Source: Methylophilales bacterium (GTDB lineage Bacteria > Pseudomonadota > Gammaproteobacteria > Burkholderiales > Methylophilaceae). From it: a stretch of 10,141 bases of DNA. Every line of letters starts with the position of its first letter. Position 1 is the first letter of the stretch. The position numbers were made by a program, and so were the translations under genes. The stretch spans positions 1 through 10,141 of the forward strand of contig JABMNG010000170.1 in assembly GCA_013205275.1 (NCBI GenBank), read 5' to 3'. Positions 1 through 7,421 of this stretch are shown here, piece by piece. The notes beneath the pieces are model-generated. The model ran no database searches. It was given only the letters and a program-made list of their open reading frames with translations, and was not told the origin of the DNA.

Positions 1-1380
1 ATGAAAAATAAAATAAACAATATACATTTTGTTGGTATTGGTGGTTCTGGAATGTCTGGAATTGCAGAAGTCATGCACAACCTAAAATTTAAGGTGACTG
101 GCTCAGATGTGGGTAATTCAATTATTATTGATCATTTAAAAGATACTGGTATACATATTTATTCAAGTCACGAAAAAGAAAATATAACAGGTGTTGATGT
201 GGTGGTAGTCTCGAGTGCGATCAAACATTCAAATCCAGAAATTCAGGCGGCAATAAATAATAAAATACCAATTATTCCTAGGGCAGAGATGTTATCTGAG
301 CTTATGAGATTTAAGAAGGGTATAGCAATTGCAGGTACGCATGGTAAAACAACAACAACCAGTATGGCGGCAGCAATATTATCTCAGGGTAATCTTGACC
401 CAACGTATGTAATAGGTGGGCGATTGAACGTTATTAACGGGAACTCAAAATTAGGTTCTGGTGATCTGTTTATTGTAGAGGCTGATGAATCAGACGCATC
501 GTTTCTTCATTTAAATCCAATTGAAGTAGTGGTTACAAATATTGACAATGATCACCTAGATACATACCAGGGAGATTTTGAAATATTAAAAAAAACATAC
601 GTAGACTTTATTCACCAAACACCATTTTATGGCACTGTTTATTTATGCATTGATAATGAAGAAGTTAGAAGCATAATACCTCGTATTGCACGACCAATTG
701 TTACTTATGGTACAAGCCATGAAGCTCAGATTCAAGCAATTGAGATCAGACATCAGGAAGAAAAAATGCGATTTAAAGTGGTTGATAAATTGTATCAAAA
801 GACTGAGTTCGAGGTGGTTATCAATTTACCAGGAATACACTATGTAAATAACGCATTAGCTGCAATTGCTATTGGATTAAACAATGGGGTGTCTGTTAGT
901 CATATAAAAGAAGCATTGGTTAATTTTAAGGGCGTTGCAAGACGTTACGACATTTATAAAGATATTAATATTTTTGGAAAAAAAGTGATGGTTATAGATG
1001 ATTATGGTCATCATCCGACAGAAATTAGAGCAGTAATTGAAGCAACAAAGAAAGGCTTCCCTGGTATGAAGATTTCATTAGCATTTCAGCCTCATCGTTA
1101 TTCAAGAACTAGAGACTGCTATTCTGAATTTGTTGATGTACTAAAAATACCAGAAAAGTTATTTTTATTTGATATTTATCCGGCAGGAGAAACTTCGATA
1201 TTAGGCATTTCGTCACATCAGCTTATTGAAGATATTAAAAGAAATAATATATTTCATCTGGAAAAATTTGAAGATGCTTCCCAGATAATTTCAGAAAATA
1301 TTGCTGATAAAAGTATCTTGATAATAATGGGGGCTGGTTCAGTAGGTAATTTTTCTAAAGAATTTATTGGTAGTGCATAA
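1..1380 (+). CDS. murC: UDP-N-acetylmuramate--L-alanine ligase (MurC)
   Basis: MurC is the cytoplasmic ATP-dependent ligase that adds L-alanine to UDP-MurNAc, the first amino acid step of the peptidoglycan stem peptide. The 459-residue protein has normal family length. Visible motifs in order are the N-terminal UDP-binding glycine loop GIGGSGMSG (12-20), the Mur ligase P-loop GTHGKTTTT (112-120), EADESDASF (160-168), NIDNDHLDTY (180-189), LPGIHYVNNALAA (276-288), the C-terminal domain start FKGVARR (309-315), DDYGHHPTEI (333-342), FQPHRYSRT (362-370) and GAGSVG near the end (444-449). The start is the first base of the window, so its ribosome binding site cannot be seen, but the protein begins exactly where MurC proteins usually do. 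Its stop shares one base with the murB start (TAATG). In most dcw clusters murG lies just upstream; here that is inference, since it is outside the window. Confidence 0.97.
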   Translation: MKNKINNIHFVGIGGSGMSGIAEVMHNLKFKVTGSDVGNSIIIDHLKDTGIHIYSSHEKENITGVDVVVVSSAIKHSNPEIQAAINNKIPIIPRAEMLSELMRFKKGIAIAGTHGKTTTTSMAAAILSQGNLDPTYVIGGRLNVINGNSKLGSGDLFIVEADESDASFLHLNPIEVVVTNIDNDHLDTYQGDFEILKKTYVDFIHQTPFYGTVYLCIDNEEVRSIIPRIARPIVTYGTSHEAQIQAIEIRHQEEKMRFKVVDKLYQKTEFEVVINLPGIHYVNNALAAIAIGLNNGVSVSHIKEALVNFKGVARRYDIYKDINIFGKKVMVIDDYGHHPTEIRAVIEATKKGFPGMKISLAFQPHRYSRTRDCYSEFVDVLKIPEKLFLFDIYPAGETSILGISSHQLIEDIKRNNIFHLEKFEDASQIISENIADKSILIIMGAGSVGNFSKEFIGSA

Positions 1381-2255
1381 TGGAAAAAAATGTATGCCAC
1401 CAGGATGTGCCATTAAAAAAATATAACAGTTGGAAGGTAGGTGGGCCCGCACAATTCTTTTATATATGCTCTGATAAGGATTTATTATCTGAGCATATTA
1501 AAATTAAAAAAATTAGCCCCCCTTTTACATTTATAGGCTTAGGTTCGAATATGCTGATAAGGGATGGCGGAATTAAGGGAACTGTAATTATGATGCATGG
1601 CGGCCTGTCAGAGGTTAGTATTTATGGCCAATATTTTTATGCAGATGCAGGCGTCAGTTGTTCAAAAGCAGCAAAATTTATAGCCAAAGAAGGCTTTAGT
1701 CATTCTGCTTTTTTAGCTGGCATACCCGGAACAATTGGAGGCGCATTGGCTATGAATGCTGGTTGCTATGGATCTGAAACATGGAATTTTGTAAAAAAAG
1801 TATTGGTTATTGATGGCCAAGGCAATCAATGTGAAAGAGATAAAGAAGAATACGTTCCCGAGTATAGAAAAGTGAAAAATAAAAATAATCTAAATGAATA
1901 TTTTTTAGGGGCATGGCTGCAATTTCCTCAGGGGGTAAAGGAGGACGCTGAAAAAGATATTAAATTTCTATTAAAAAGCCGCAAAGAGTCTCAGCCATTA
2001 GATTGGCCAACAGCAGGGTCAACATTTAGAAACCCCCCCAATCATTTTGCAGCAAAATTGATAGAGGAATCAGGGCTAAAAGGTTTTACTATAGGTGGGG
2101 CCCAAATATCAATAAAGCATGCAAATTTTATTATCAATTTAGGTAATGCAACTGCGCGTGATATCGAGGATCTCATCACCCATACAATCAAGAAGGTTTT
2201 TAAAGAAAAGAACATTATTTTAGAGACTGAAATTAAAATTATTGGAGAATATTAA
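1380..2255 (+). CDS. murB: UDP-N-acetylenolpyruvoylglucosamine reductase (MurB)
   Basis: MurB is a cytoplasmic FAD- and NADPH-dependent reductase that converts UDP-GlcNAc-enolpyruvate to UDP-MurNAc, the substrate of MurC. The protein has 291 residues, the length of the shorter type II MurB class rather than the about 340-residue E. coli type I. FAD-binding motifs are LGSNMLIRDGG (54-64) and GIPGTIGGALAMNAGCYGSE (114-133). The conserved YR is at 162-163, the proton-donor serine is S214 in TAGSTFRNPP (211-220), and the C-terminal catalytic glutamate is probably E284 in LETEIKIIG (281-289). The ATG overlaps the murC TAA by one base, with only a weak GGTAG upstream, so translation probably depends on coupling to murC. 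The gene contains runs of six C (1517-1522) and seven C (2033-2039), unusual in such AT-rich DNA, but the frame is intact. Confidence 0.96.
   Translation: MEKNVCHQDVPLKKYNSWKVGGPAQFFYICSDKDLLSEHIKIKKISPPFTFIGLGSNMLIRDGGIKGTVIMMHGGLSEVSIYGQYFYADAGVSCSKAAKFIAKEGFSHSAFLAGIPGTIGGALAMNAGCYGSETWNFVKKVLVIDGQGNQCERDKEEYVPEYRKVKNKNNLNEYFLGAWLQFPQGVKEDAEKDIKFLLKSRKESQPLDWPTAGSTFRNPPNHFAAKLIEESGLKGFTIGGAQISIKHANFIINLGNATARDIEDLITHTIKKVFKEKNIILETEIKIIGEY
2244..2249 (+). promoter_or_regulatory. Shine-Dalgarno sequence for ddl
   Basis: GGAGAA lies inside the last codons of murB, seven bases before the TTG at 2257. This spacing favours TTG 2257 as the ddl start over the in-frame TTG at 2242, which would put this site inside the coding region. 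Confidence 0.65.
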
Positions 2256-2256
2256 G

Positions 2257-3162
2257 TTGAGTGCTGAGTTTGGAAAGGTCGCTGTTTTGATGGGGGGAAC
2301 GTCTAATGAAAGAGAAGTATCTCTACAAAGTGGACATGCTGTATTAGACGCTTTAAAGAATAGAGGTATTGACGCACACCCATTAGATCCAAAAATTGAC
2401 TCTCTAGAAGAGTTGCGAAATTTTGATCGAGCATTTATATGTCTTCATGGAATAGAAGGTGAAGATGGAAAGATGCAAGGAATTCTTGATGAAATGATGA
2501 TTCCATATACAGGAAGTGGGAGGGAGGCCTCAGCGATCGGTATGGATAAGTTCATCTCAAAATCCATATGGGAAGTTCACAATGTCTTAACTCCCAAATT
2601 CATAAAAATTAATCATGAAAGTAACTATGAAAAAATTACACAATTATTAGACCTACCATTCTTTGTTAAGCCAGCTAACTCTGGTTCGAGTATTGGTATT
2701 AATAAGGTACGATCTAAAGAAGATTTTTTAAAGGCTTTTGAAGAAGCAAATGATATTGATAGAACGGTGATCGCTGAAAAAATGATTAGTGGTAAGGAGT
2801 ATACGCTGCCTATTATTAATCAAAAAACATTACCTATAATAGAAATTCGCACTAAGACAGACTTTTATGATTATGCAGCAAAATATTTAAGGGACGATAC
2901 AGAATTTATATGCCCAACAGATTTGTCATTAGAGATTATCAAAAAAGTAAACTTAATTGGACTTAGAGCGTTCGATTTGATTGGATGCAAGGGATGGGGA
3001 AGGGTGGACTTTATAATAGGCAAGAATGAGGAGATATTTGTCATTGAGATAAATACAATACCTGGAATGACAAGTCACAGCCTTGTTCCATTATCAGCTA
3101 AAAATTCAGGAATTAGTTTCGAAGATCTTGTGATTACAATACTAGAGACGAGCTGTGTTTAG
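2257..3162 (+). CDS. ddl: D-alanine--D-alanine ligase (Ddl)
   Basis: Ddl is the ATP-grasp enzyme that joins two D-alanines to give the dipeptide added by MurF, the target of vancomycin in the finished precursor. From TTG 2257 it has 301 residues, close to E. coli DdlB. Residues align with DdlB at a constant offset of about six in the body: K138 and S144 in KPANSGSSIG, Y210 in YAAKY, R249 and D251 in GRVD, E264 and N266 in EINTIPGMTSHS. The N-terminal E18 in GGTSNEREVSL matches DdlB E15. HGIEGEDG is at 64-71. A tyrosine at 210 is the normal D-Ala-D-Ala form rather than the phenylalanine of D-lactate ligases. The start is a rare TTG, chosen for the GGAGAA site seven bases upstream; an in-frame TTG at 2242 would add five residues. 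The coding region begins one base after the murB stop and overlaps ftsQ by 8 nt. Confidence 0.95.
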   Translation: MSAEFGKVAVLMGGTSNEREVSLQSGHAVLDALKNRGIDAHPLDPKIDSLEELRNFDRAFICLHGIEGEDGKMQGILDEMMIPYTGSGREASAIGMDKFISKSIWEVHNVLTPKFIKINHESNYEKITQLLDLPFFVKPANSGSSIGINKVRSKEDFLKAFEEANDIDRTVIAEKMISGKEYTLPIINQKTLPIIEIRTKTDFYDYAAKYLRDDTEFICPTDLSLEIIKKVNLIGLRAFDLIGCKGWGRVDFIIGKNEEIFVIEINTIPGMTSHSLVPLSAKNSGISFEDLVITILETSCV

Positions 3163-3886
3163 CGTACTAGACAACCTCAGAAAAATTACATTAGCAATTT
3201 ATATCTGTATTTTTATGTTGACTATTTTTGTTATCTTACAATTATTTGCGAGGGCAGATTTACCAATTAAAGCGATATCAATTAAAGGCCAATATCAACA
3301 TATTGAACAAGATCAAGTGGATTTAATTGCGAGCGATTATATTGTTGGTAATTTTTTCTCAGTTGACCTAAGCCGCACAAGAAATGCTTTTAAGAGGCTT
3401 ACATGGGTAAGAGAAGCTAGCATAAGAAGAAATTGGCCAGATACCTTAGAGGTTACTATAGAGGAGCATAAGGCCATTGCAAGATGGGGAAAAATTGGAT
3501 TGGTAAATAATTATGGTGAGATATTCAATGCGGCGACCCAGGAAGAACTACCTATTTTTTTTGGTCAAGATCAGCACGTCAAAGAAATTACCGATAAATA
3601 TGTGGAAATGAATAAAATACTTGGTAAAGAGTTGATGCAAGTTGGTACAATCAACCTTTCTGAAAGACTGTCATGGGAAATCACTACAAACAATCAAATG
3701 AGAGTTATTTTAGGTAAACATAAAATTATTAATAAATTAAACTTGTTTACAGATAATTACCAAACCATTCTTGCGGAACTTAAAAATAGAATTGAATATG
3801 TTGATCTTCGCTATAAGGATGGTTTTGCTGTAAAAAAATTAAATGAAAACTCATTTATTAAGACTCAAGAAAAAAGTACTTTATGA
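3155..3886 (+). CDS. ftsQ: cell division protein FtsQ
   Basis: FtsQ is a bitopic inner-membrane divisome protein that recruits FtsB and FtsL and bridges early and late division proteins. The 243-residue product has a short cytoplasmic N-terminus, one hydrophobic segment at about 12-32, then a periplasmic POTRA domain starting near residue 37 (IKAISIKGQYQHI) and the FtsQ beta domain. The terminal strand region YVDLRYKDGFAVK (215-227) is typical of the family. The start is GTG at 3155, with GAGA six bases upstream. The next in-frame ATG is at residue 21, inside the membrane segment, so the GTG start is favoured. It overlaps ddl by 8 nt and ftsA by 4 nt (ATGA). A GTG start within an overlap fits the low FtsQ levels known in E. 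coli; that link is inference here. Confidence 0.94.
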   Translation: MFSVLDNLRKITLAIYICIFMLTIFVILQLFARADLPIKAISIKGQYQHIEQDQVDLIASDYIVGNFFSVDLSRTRNAFKRLTWVREASIRRNWPDTLEVTIEEHKAIARWGKIGLVNNYGEIFNAATQEELPIFFGQDQHVKEITDKYVEMNKILGKELMQVGTINLSERLSWEITTNNQMRVILGKHKIINKLNLFTDNYQTILAELKNRIEYVDLRYKDGFAVKKLNENSFIKTQEKSTL

Positions 3887-5121
3887 TTAAAACAAAAGAA
3901 GACAAGAATTTAATAGTGGCATTGGACGTTGGTACATCCAAAATTGTTGTTATTGTCTCTGAATTACAAGCTGATGGCGTTTTAAAAATAATTGGTCTTG
4001 GGCAGCATGTCTCAAAAGGGTTAAAAAAAGGCGTTGTGATAAATATTGAAAGTACTATGCAAGCAATTCAGCGCGCAATAGAAGAAGCTGAATTAATGGC
4101 AGACTGTAAGATTAAAGATGTATATACCGGAATAGCTGGCAGTCATATTAAAAGCCTTAATTCCCATGGAATGGTTAAGGTAAAAGACTCCGAGGTCTCA
4201 CAGATGGACATTGATCGAGTTATTGAAACTGCCCAAGCAATAACATTACCCCCAGATCAGCAGGTACTTCATATATTGACGCAGGAATATATTGTAGATG
4301 ACCAACATGATATTCGTGATCCTCTTGGGATGAGCGGTATGAGGCTTGAAGTAAAGGTACATATTGTCTCAGGCGCTATTGCTGCCGCTCAAAATATTAT
4401 TAAATGTATTAAGCGGTCTGGGTTGGACGTATTGGAATTAGTCCTTCAGCCATTAGCTTCAAGTGAGGCGGTATTAACTAAAGATGAAAAAGAGTTAGGA
4501 GTTTGTTTGGTTGATATTGGTGGCGGAACCACAGATATTGCTATTATAAAAAATGGTTCAATTCAACATACAGCAGTAATTCCTATTGCTGGAGATCAGA
4601 TTACTAATGATATTGCTGTTGCATTTAGAACGCCAACGCAATCTGCAGAGGACATTAAAATTTCTCACGGGTCAGCAGTTTCATATATGGCATCCGCAAA
4701 CGAAATCATAGAAATACCACTCGTTGATGGACGTGAGCCCAAAAAAATTACAACGCAGGCACTTGCCCAAGTTATTGAGCCTAGGGTAACTGAGCTTTAT
4801 GAGTTAGTTAGAAATGAATTACATAGAAGTAGGATGGGGAATGCTATCGCTTCTGGCATAGTAATAACTGGGGGATCGTCCATGATGAAGGGAATGATTA
4901 ACTTAGGAGAAAGTATTTTTAATATGCCGGTTAGAATAGGTATTCCTAGGGATGTTGACGGATTATTACAGGTTGTGGAAAATCCTAGATACGCAACAGG
5001 AATTGGCCTCCTCAAAATAGGTAGGGATGAGATTGAAAAAAATTCTAGTTATAAATTAGATGGAAATTCAATCACCCAGGTTTTTAAGAGAATGAAAATG
5101 TGGTTTCAGGGAAATTTCTAA
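3883..5121 (+). CDS. ftsA: cell division protein FtsA
   Basis: FtsA is an actin-like ATPase that anchors FtsZ filaments to the cytoplasmic membrane and recruits later divisome proteins. The 412-residue protein has normal family length. Visible motifs are the phosphate-1 loop ALDVGTSKI (13-21), the FtsA-specific 1C subdomain (about 85-165), the phosphate-2 loop VDIGGGTTDIAI (210-221) and the adenosine motif IVITGGSSMMKG (326-337). The C-terminal peptide at about 395-412 (ITQVFKRMKMWFQGNF) is a basic amphipathic helix that matches the membrane-targeting sequence. A linker poor in hydrophobic residues (about 381-394) separates it from the core. Its ATG overlaps the ftsQ TGA (ATGA) and has no clear Shine-Dalgarno sequence, so coupled initiation after ftsQ is likely. 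ftsZ follows after an 18-nt gap. Confidence 0.97.
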   Translation: MIKTKEDKNLIVALDVGTSKIVVIVSELQADGVLKIIGLGQHVSKGLKKGVVINIESTMQAIQRAIEEAELMADCKIKDVYTGIAGSHIKSLNSHGMVKVKDSEVSQMDIDRVIETAQAITLPPDQQVLHILTQEYIVDDQHDIRDPLGMSGMRLEVKVHIVSGAIAAAQNIIKCIKRSGLDVLELVLQPLASSEAVLTKDEKELGVCLVDIGGGTTDIAIIKNGSIQHTAVIPIAGDQITNDIAVAFRTPTQSAEDIKISHGSAVSYMASANEIIEIPLVDGREPKKITTQALAQVIEPRVTELYELVRNELHRSRMGNAIASGIVITGGSSMMKGMINLGESIFNMPVRIGIPRDVDGLLQVVENPRYATGIGLLKIGRDEIEKNSSYKLDGNSITQVFKRMKMWFQGNF

Positions 5122-5129
5122 TGAAATTT

Positions 5130-5133
5130 GGAG
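5130..5133 (+). promoter_or_regulatory. Shine-Dalgarno sequence for ftsZ
   Basis: GGAG lies six bases before the ftsZ ATG. It is one of the clearest ribosome binding sites in the cluster, in keeping with the high FtsZ level that cells need relative to FtsA and FtsQ. Confidence 0.7.
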
Positions 5134-5139
5134 TGACGT

Positions 5140-6291
5140 ATGTTTGAGATTGTTGAAAGTAGATCACAAAAAGCCATTATAAAGGTTGTAGGCGTTGGTG
5201 GGTGCGGCGGCAATGCTGTAGATCATATGATTGAAAAGAATGTGATGGGCGTTGAGTTTATGTGCATTAACACAGACCTTCAGGCACTTAAAAAAAGTCA
5301 AGCCAGCTCAATTATCCAAATCGGCGAAACTCTCACCAAGGGATTGGGAGCGGGCTCAAGACCGGATACGGGTAAACAAGCTGCAATTGATGACAAAGAA
5401 AAAATTATTGAAGCAATTGATGGTGCAGATATGTTATTTATCACAGCAGGTATGGGTGGTGGGACCGGCACTGGTGCGACTCCCGTTATTGCTCAAATTG
5501 CTAAAGAATTAGGCATCTTAACAATCGCGGTTGTTACTAAGCCATTTAATTTTGAAGGAAATAGAACTCAAATTGCAAAAGAGGGTATCAACGAATTAGT
5601 TAACTATGTAGATTCCTTAATTGTAATCCCGAATGAAAAACTAATGGGGGTCCTTGGAGAGGACGTGACATTTATTGATGCATTTGGTGCAGCGAATGAT
5701 ATTTTATTGAGTGCTGTTGCAGGCATCGCCGAAATTATTAATACCCCTGGCCTTATTAACGTTGATTTTGCTGACGTAAAAACAGTAATGAGTGAGATGG
5801 GAATGGCAATGATTGGTTCAGGATATGCGGAGGGCTCAGACCGAGGAATAATATCTGCTAAAGCAGCTATGGCGTGCCCTCTTTTGGAGGATGTTAATCT
5901 AAACAACGCCAAAGGAATATTAGTCAATATCTCTGCAAGCACCGACTTCAAAATGAAAGAATATTTTGAGATTATGAATATTGTTAAACAATATGCTGCA
6001 GAGGATGCAAATATTATCGTTGGAAACGTAATTGATGACTCAATTGCGAGTGGAATTAGAGTGACGATGGTAGCGACAGGGCTGTCAGATAATAGTAAAG
6101 AGCCGTCAAGTCCAGTGAATTTAACCTCAGCCTTCGATTATAACGAACCAGAAAAGCCAGACGAATCACTTCGAAATAACAATGATGATTTAAATGTATT
6201 TGCTGATAATTCAGAAGAAATTTACAGTCAAATTAAAAGTTCTAGTGATGATGAGTACGATATCCCAGCATTCCTTAGAAAAAATAAATGA
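5140..6291 (+). CDS. ftsZ: cell division protein FtsZ
   Basis: FtsZ is the tubulin-like GTPase that forms the Z ring at the division site. The 383-residue protein has the usual length. Motifs seen are the N-terminal GVGGCGGNAV (18-27), the tubulin signature GGGTGTG (106-112), NFEGNR (137-142) and the T7 synergy loop NVDFADVKTVM (207-217), with N207, D209 and D212 completing the GTPase site of the next subunit. A short acidic, Asn/Ser-rich linker (about 318-373) leads to the conserved C-terminal peptide DIPAFLRKNK (374-383), the docking site for FtsA and other membrane tethers. The ATG has a good GGAG site six bases upstream. The stop overlaps the lpxC start (ATGA), so there is no promoter gap between ftsZ and lpxC, unlike E. 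coli. Confidence 0.98.
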   Translation: MFEIVESRSQKAIIKVVGVGGCGGNAVDHMIEKNVMGVEFMCINTDLQALKKSQASSIIQIGETLTKGLGAGSRPDTGKQAAIDDKEKIIEAIDGADMLFITAGMGGGTGTGATPVIAQIAKELGILTIAVVTKPFNFEGNRTQIAKEGINELVNYVDSLIVIPNEKLMGVLGEDVTFIDAFGAANDILLSAVAGIAEIINTPGLINVDFADVKTVMSEMGMAMIGSGYAEGSDRGIISAKAAMACPLLEDVNLNNAKGILVNISASTDFKMKEYFEIMNIVKQYAAEDANIIVGNVIDDSIASGIRVTMVATGLSDNSKEPSSPVNLTSAFDYNEPEKPDESLRNNNDDLNVFADNSEEIYSQIKSSSDDEYDIPAFLRKNK

Positions 6292-7238
6292 TACTCCAGC
6301 GTACAATTAAAAATTCAGTGAGTACTACAGGGGTTGGGCTTCATACTGGAGAAAAAGTAACGCTAACCCTATCTCCAGCAAAAGAAGATCACGGAATTGT
6401 CTTCAGAAGGACTGACCTTGACCCTCTCATCCAAATTCAAGTCTCCCCCTTAATAGTCACGGAGACTAAACTGTGCTCAACCATTGGGGCCGACCAATTC
6501 AAAATCTCTACAGTTGAACATATTATGTCTGCGCTTTGTGCATCAGGAATAGATAATATTCTGATTGATGTGAATGGGTCTGAGGTACCAATTATGGACG
6601 GAAGCTCTATTGCATTTATTCACCTAATAAAATCAGCAATCATTCTCGAGCAACTAAAACCTAAAAAATTTGTTGTAATCAATGAGGTAATTGAAGTAAC
6701 AGATGGAGATAAATTAGCAAGATTTGAGCCGCACCAAGGGTTTATGATTGATTTTATGATAGATTTTCCTCACCCAGCATTCAATGATGAAGACAGTCAC
6801 GTGAGTATCGATTTCTTTAAAGAGTCATATATCAAGGATATTAGTAGAGCGCGAACATTTGGGTTTATGCAAGAGGTTGAGTATCTAAGGACAAATGGTT
6901 TAGCAAGAGGTGGCTCACTAGATAACGCAATAGTTCTTGATGAGTATAAAGTTCTTAATGAGGATGGGCTCCGTTACTCTGACGAGTTTGTGCGACATAA
7001 GATACTCGATGCTGTTGGTGATTTATATATGCTAGGCAATCCAATTATTGGTAAATTTACTGCATATAAGTCAGGGCATGACCTCAATAATAAACTACTC
7101 AGAGCACTGATTAAAAACACTCAGTCATGGTCATTAGAGAGCTTAGATATTAATGATATTGAGATGGCTGGGCTTGCAAAGAATTATTTGCTAATGACAG
7201 ATGAGTTTAAAAGTGTTGCAAAGGAGCAGCTCCAATGA
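6288..7238 (+). CDS. lpxC: UDP-3-O-acyl-N-acetylglucosamine deacetylase (LpxC)
   Basis: LpxC is the zinc-dependent deacetylase that carries out the committed step of lipid A synthesis in the cytoplasm. The 316-residue product is slightly longer than E. coli LpxC (305). Zinc ligands and catalytic residues sit one position earlier than in E. coli: E77 and H78 in TVEHIMSAL, H237 and D241 in VRHKILDAVGDL, and H264 in SGHDLNNKLL. ARTFGF (188-193) and the N-terminal GVGLHTGE (15-22) are also family hallmarks. The ATG overlaps the ftsZ TGA (ATGA), and I see no GG-containing ribosome binding site before it, so initiation probably relies on ribosomes finishing ftsZ. Its own TGA overlaps the next gene in the same way. 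It closes the recognised dcw block and ties wall division to outer-membrane synthesis. Confidence 0.97.
   Translation: MILQRTIKNSVSTTGVGLHTGEKVTLTLSPAKEDHGIVFRRTDLDPLIQIQVSPLIVTETKLCSTIGADQFKISTVEHIMSALCASGIDNILIDVNGSEVPIMDGSSIAFIHLIKSAIILEQLKPKKFVVINEVIEVTDGDKLARFEPHQGFMIDFMIDFPHPAFNDEDSHVSIDFFKESYIKDISRARTFGFMQEVEYLRTNGLARGGSLDNAIVLDEYKVLNEDGLRYSDEFVRHKILDAVGDLYMLGNPIIGKFTAYKSGHDLNNKLLRALIKNTQSWSLESLDINDIEMAGLAKNYLLMTDEFKSVAKEQLQ
7221..7226 (+). promoter_or_regulatory. Shine-Dalgarno sequence for the small membrane protein gene
   Basis: AAGGAG lies eight bases before the ATG at 7235, inside the last codons of lpxC. It is the strongest ribosome binding site in the window and the best evidence that the 60-codon frame is translated. 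Confidence 0.7.
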
Positions 7239-7417
7239 TTTTTTTCCGTTTAGTCATTATGTTACTTGTAATTTCCTTGGTAATTCTTGGTATATTTTTT
7301 GTGATTACTAAGAATAAAAAGTACTTATTTATCATTCGATCAATCATTAATTATTCAGCTTATGCTGGGGTTATTCTCGGACTTATATATCTAGCCCTAA
7401 GGGTGCTGCATCTTTAG
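7235..7417 (+). CDS. small two-helix membrane protein of unknown function
   Basis: I do not recognise a named family for this 60-residue protein. Nearly all of it is hydrophobic. A first helix (about 6-24) and a second helix (about 38-55) are joined by a basic loop (25-36, with K26, K28, K29 and R35). By the positive-inside rule the loop should be cytoplasmic and both ends periplasmic; this is inference. There are no cysteines and no catalytic-looking motif. Evidence that it is real: a full AAGGAG site eight bases upstream, an ATGA overlap with lpxC, and a fit into a gapless gene series. The next gene starts four bases after its stop. It could be a small helper of an envelope enzyme or of the following membrane-proximal SDR protein, but nothing in the sequence shows which. 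Confidence 0.75.
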   Translation: MIFFRLVIMLLVISLVILGIFFVITKNKKYLFIIRSIINYSAYAGVILGLIYLALRVLHL

Positions 7418-7421
7418 GAAA

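Noticed and set aside
1858..1880. MurB YR motif lacking the serine seen in the type I YRxS pattern
   Set aside because: From memory, shorter type II MurB proteins often read YRHV or similar here, and the catalytic S214 and E284 are present, so this is probably normal variation.
4797..5015. Minus-strand open frame of 72 codons inside ftsA
   Set aside because: It lies wholly within a strongly conserved gene, has no recognisable motif, and its composition is that expected from the complement of ftsA codons.
5252..5512. Plus-strand open frame of 86 codons in another frame of ftsZ
   Set aside because: It is an out-of-frame reading of the ftsZ GTPase domain with no supporting domain.
5604..5951. 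Minus-strand open frame of 115 codons opposite ftsZ
   Set aside because: Long antisense frames are common opposite conserved coding regions; no family motif and no neighbour support were seen.
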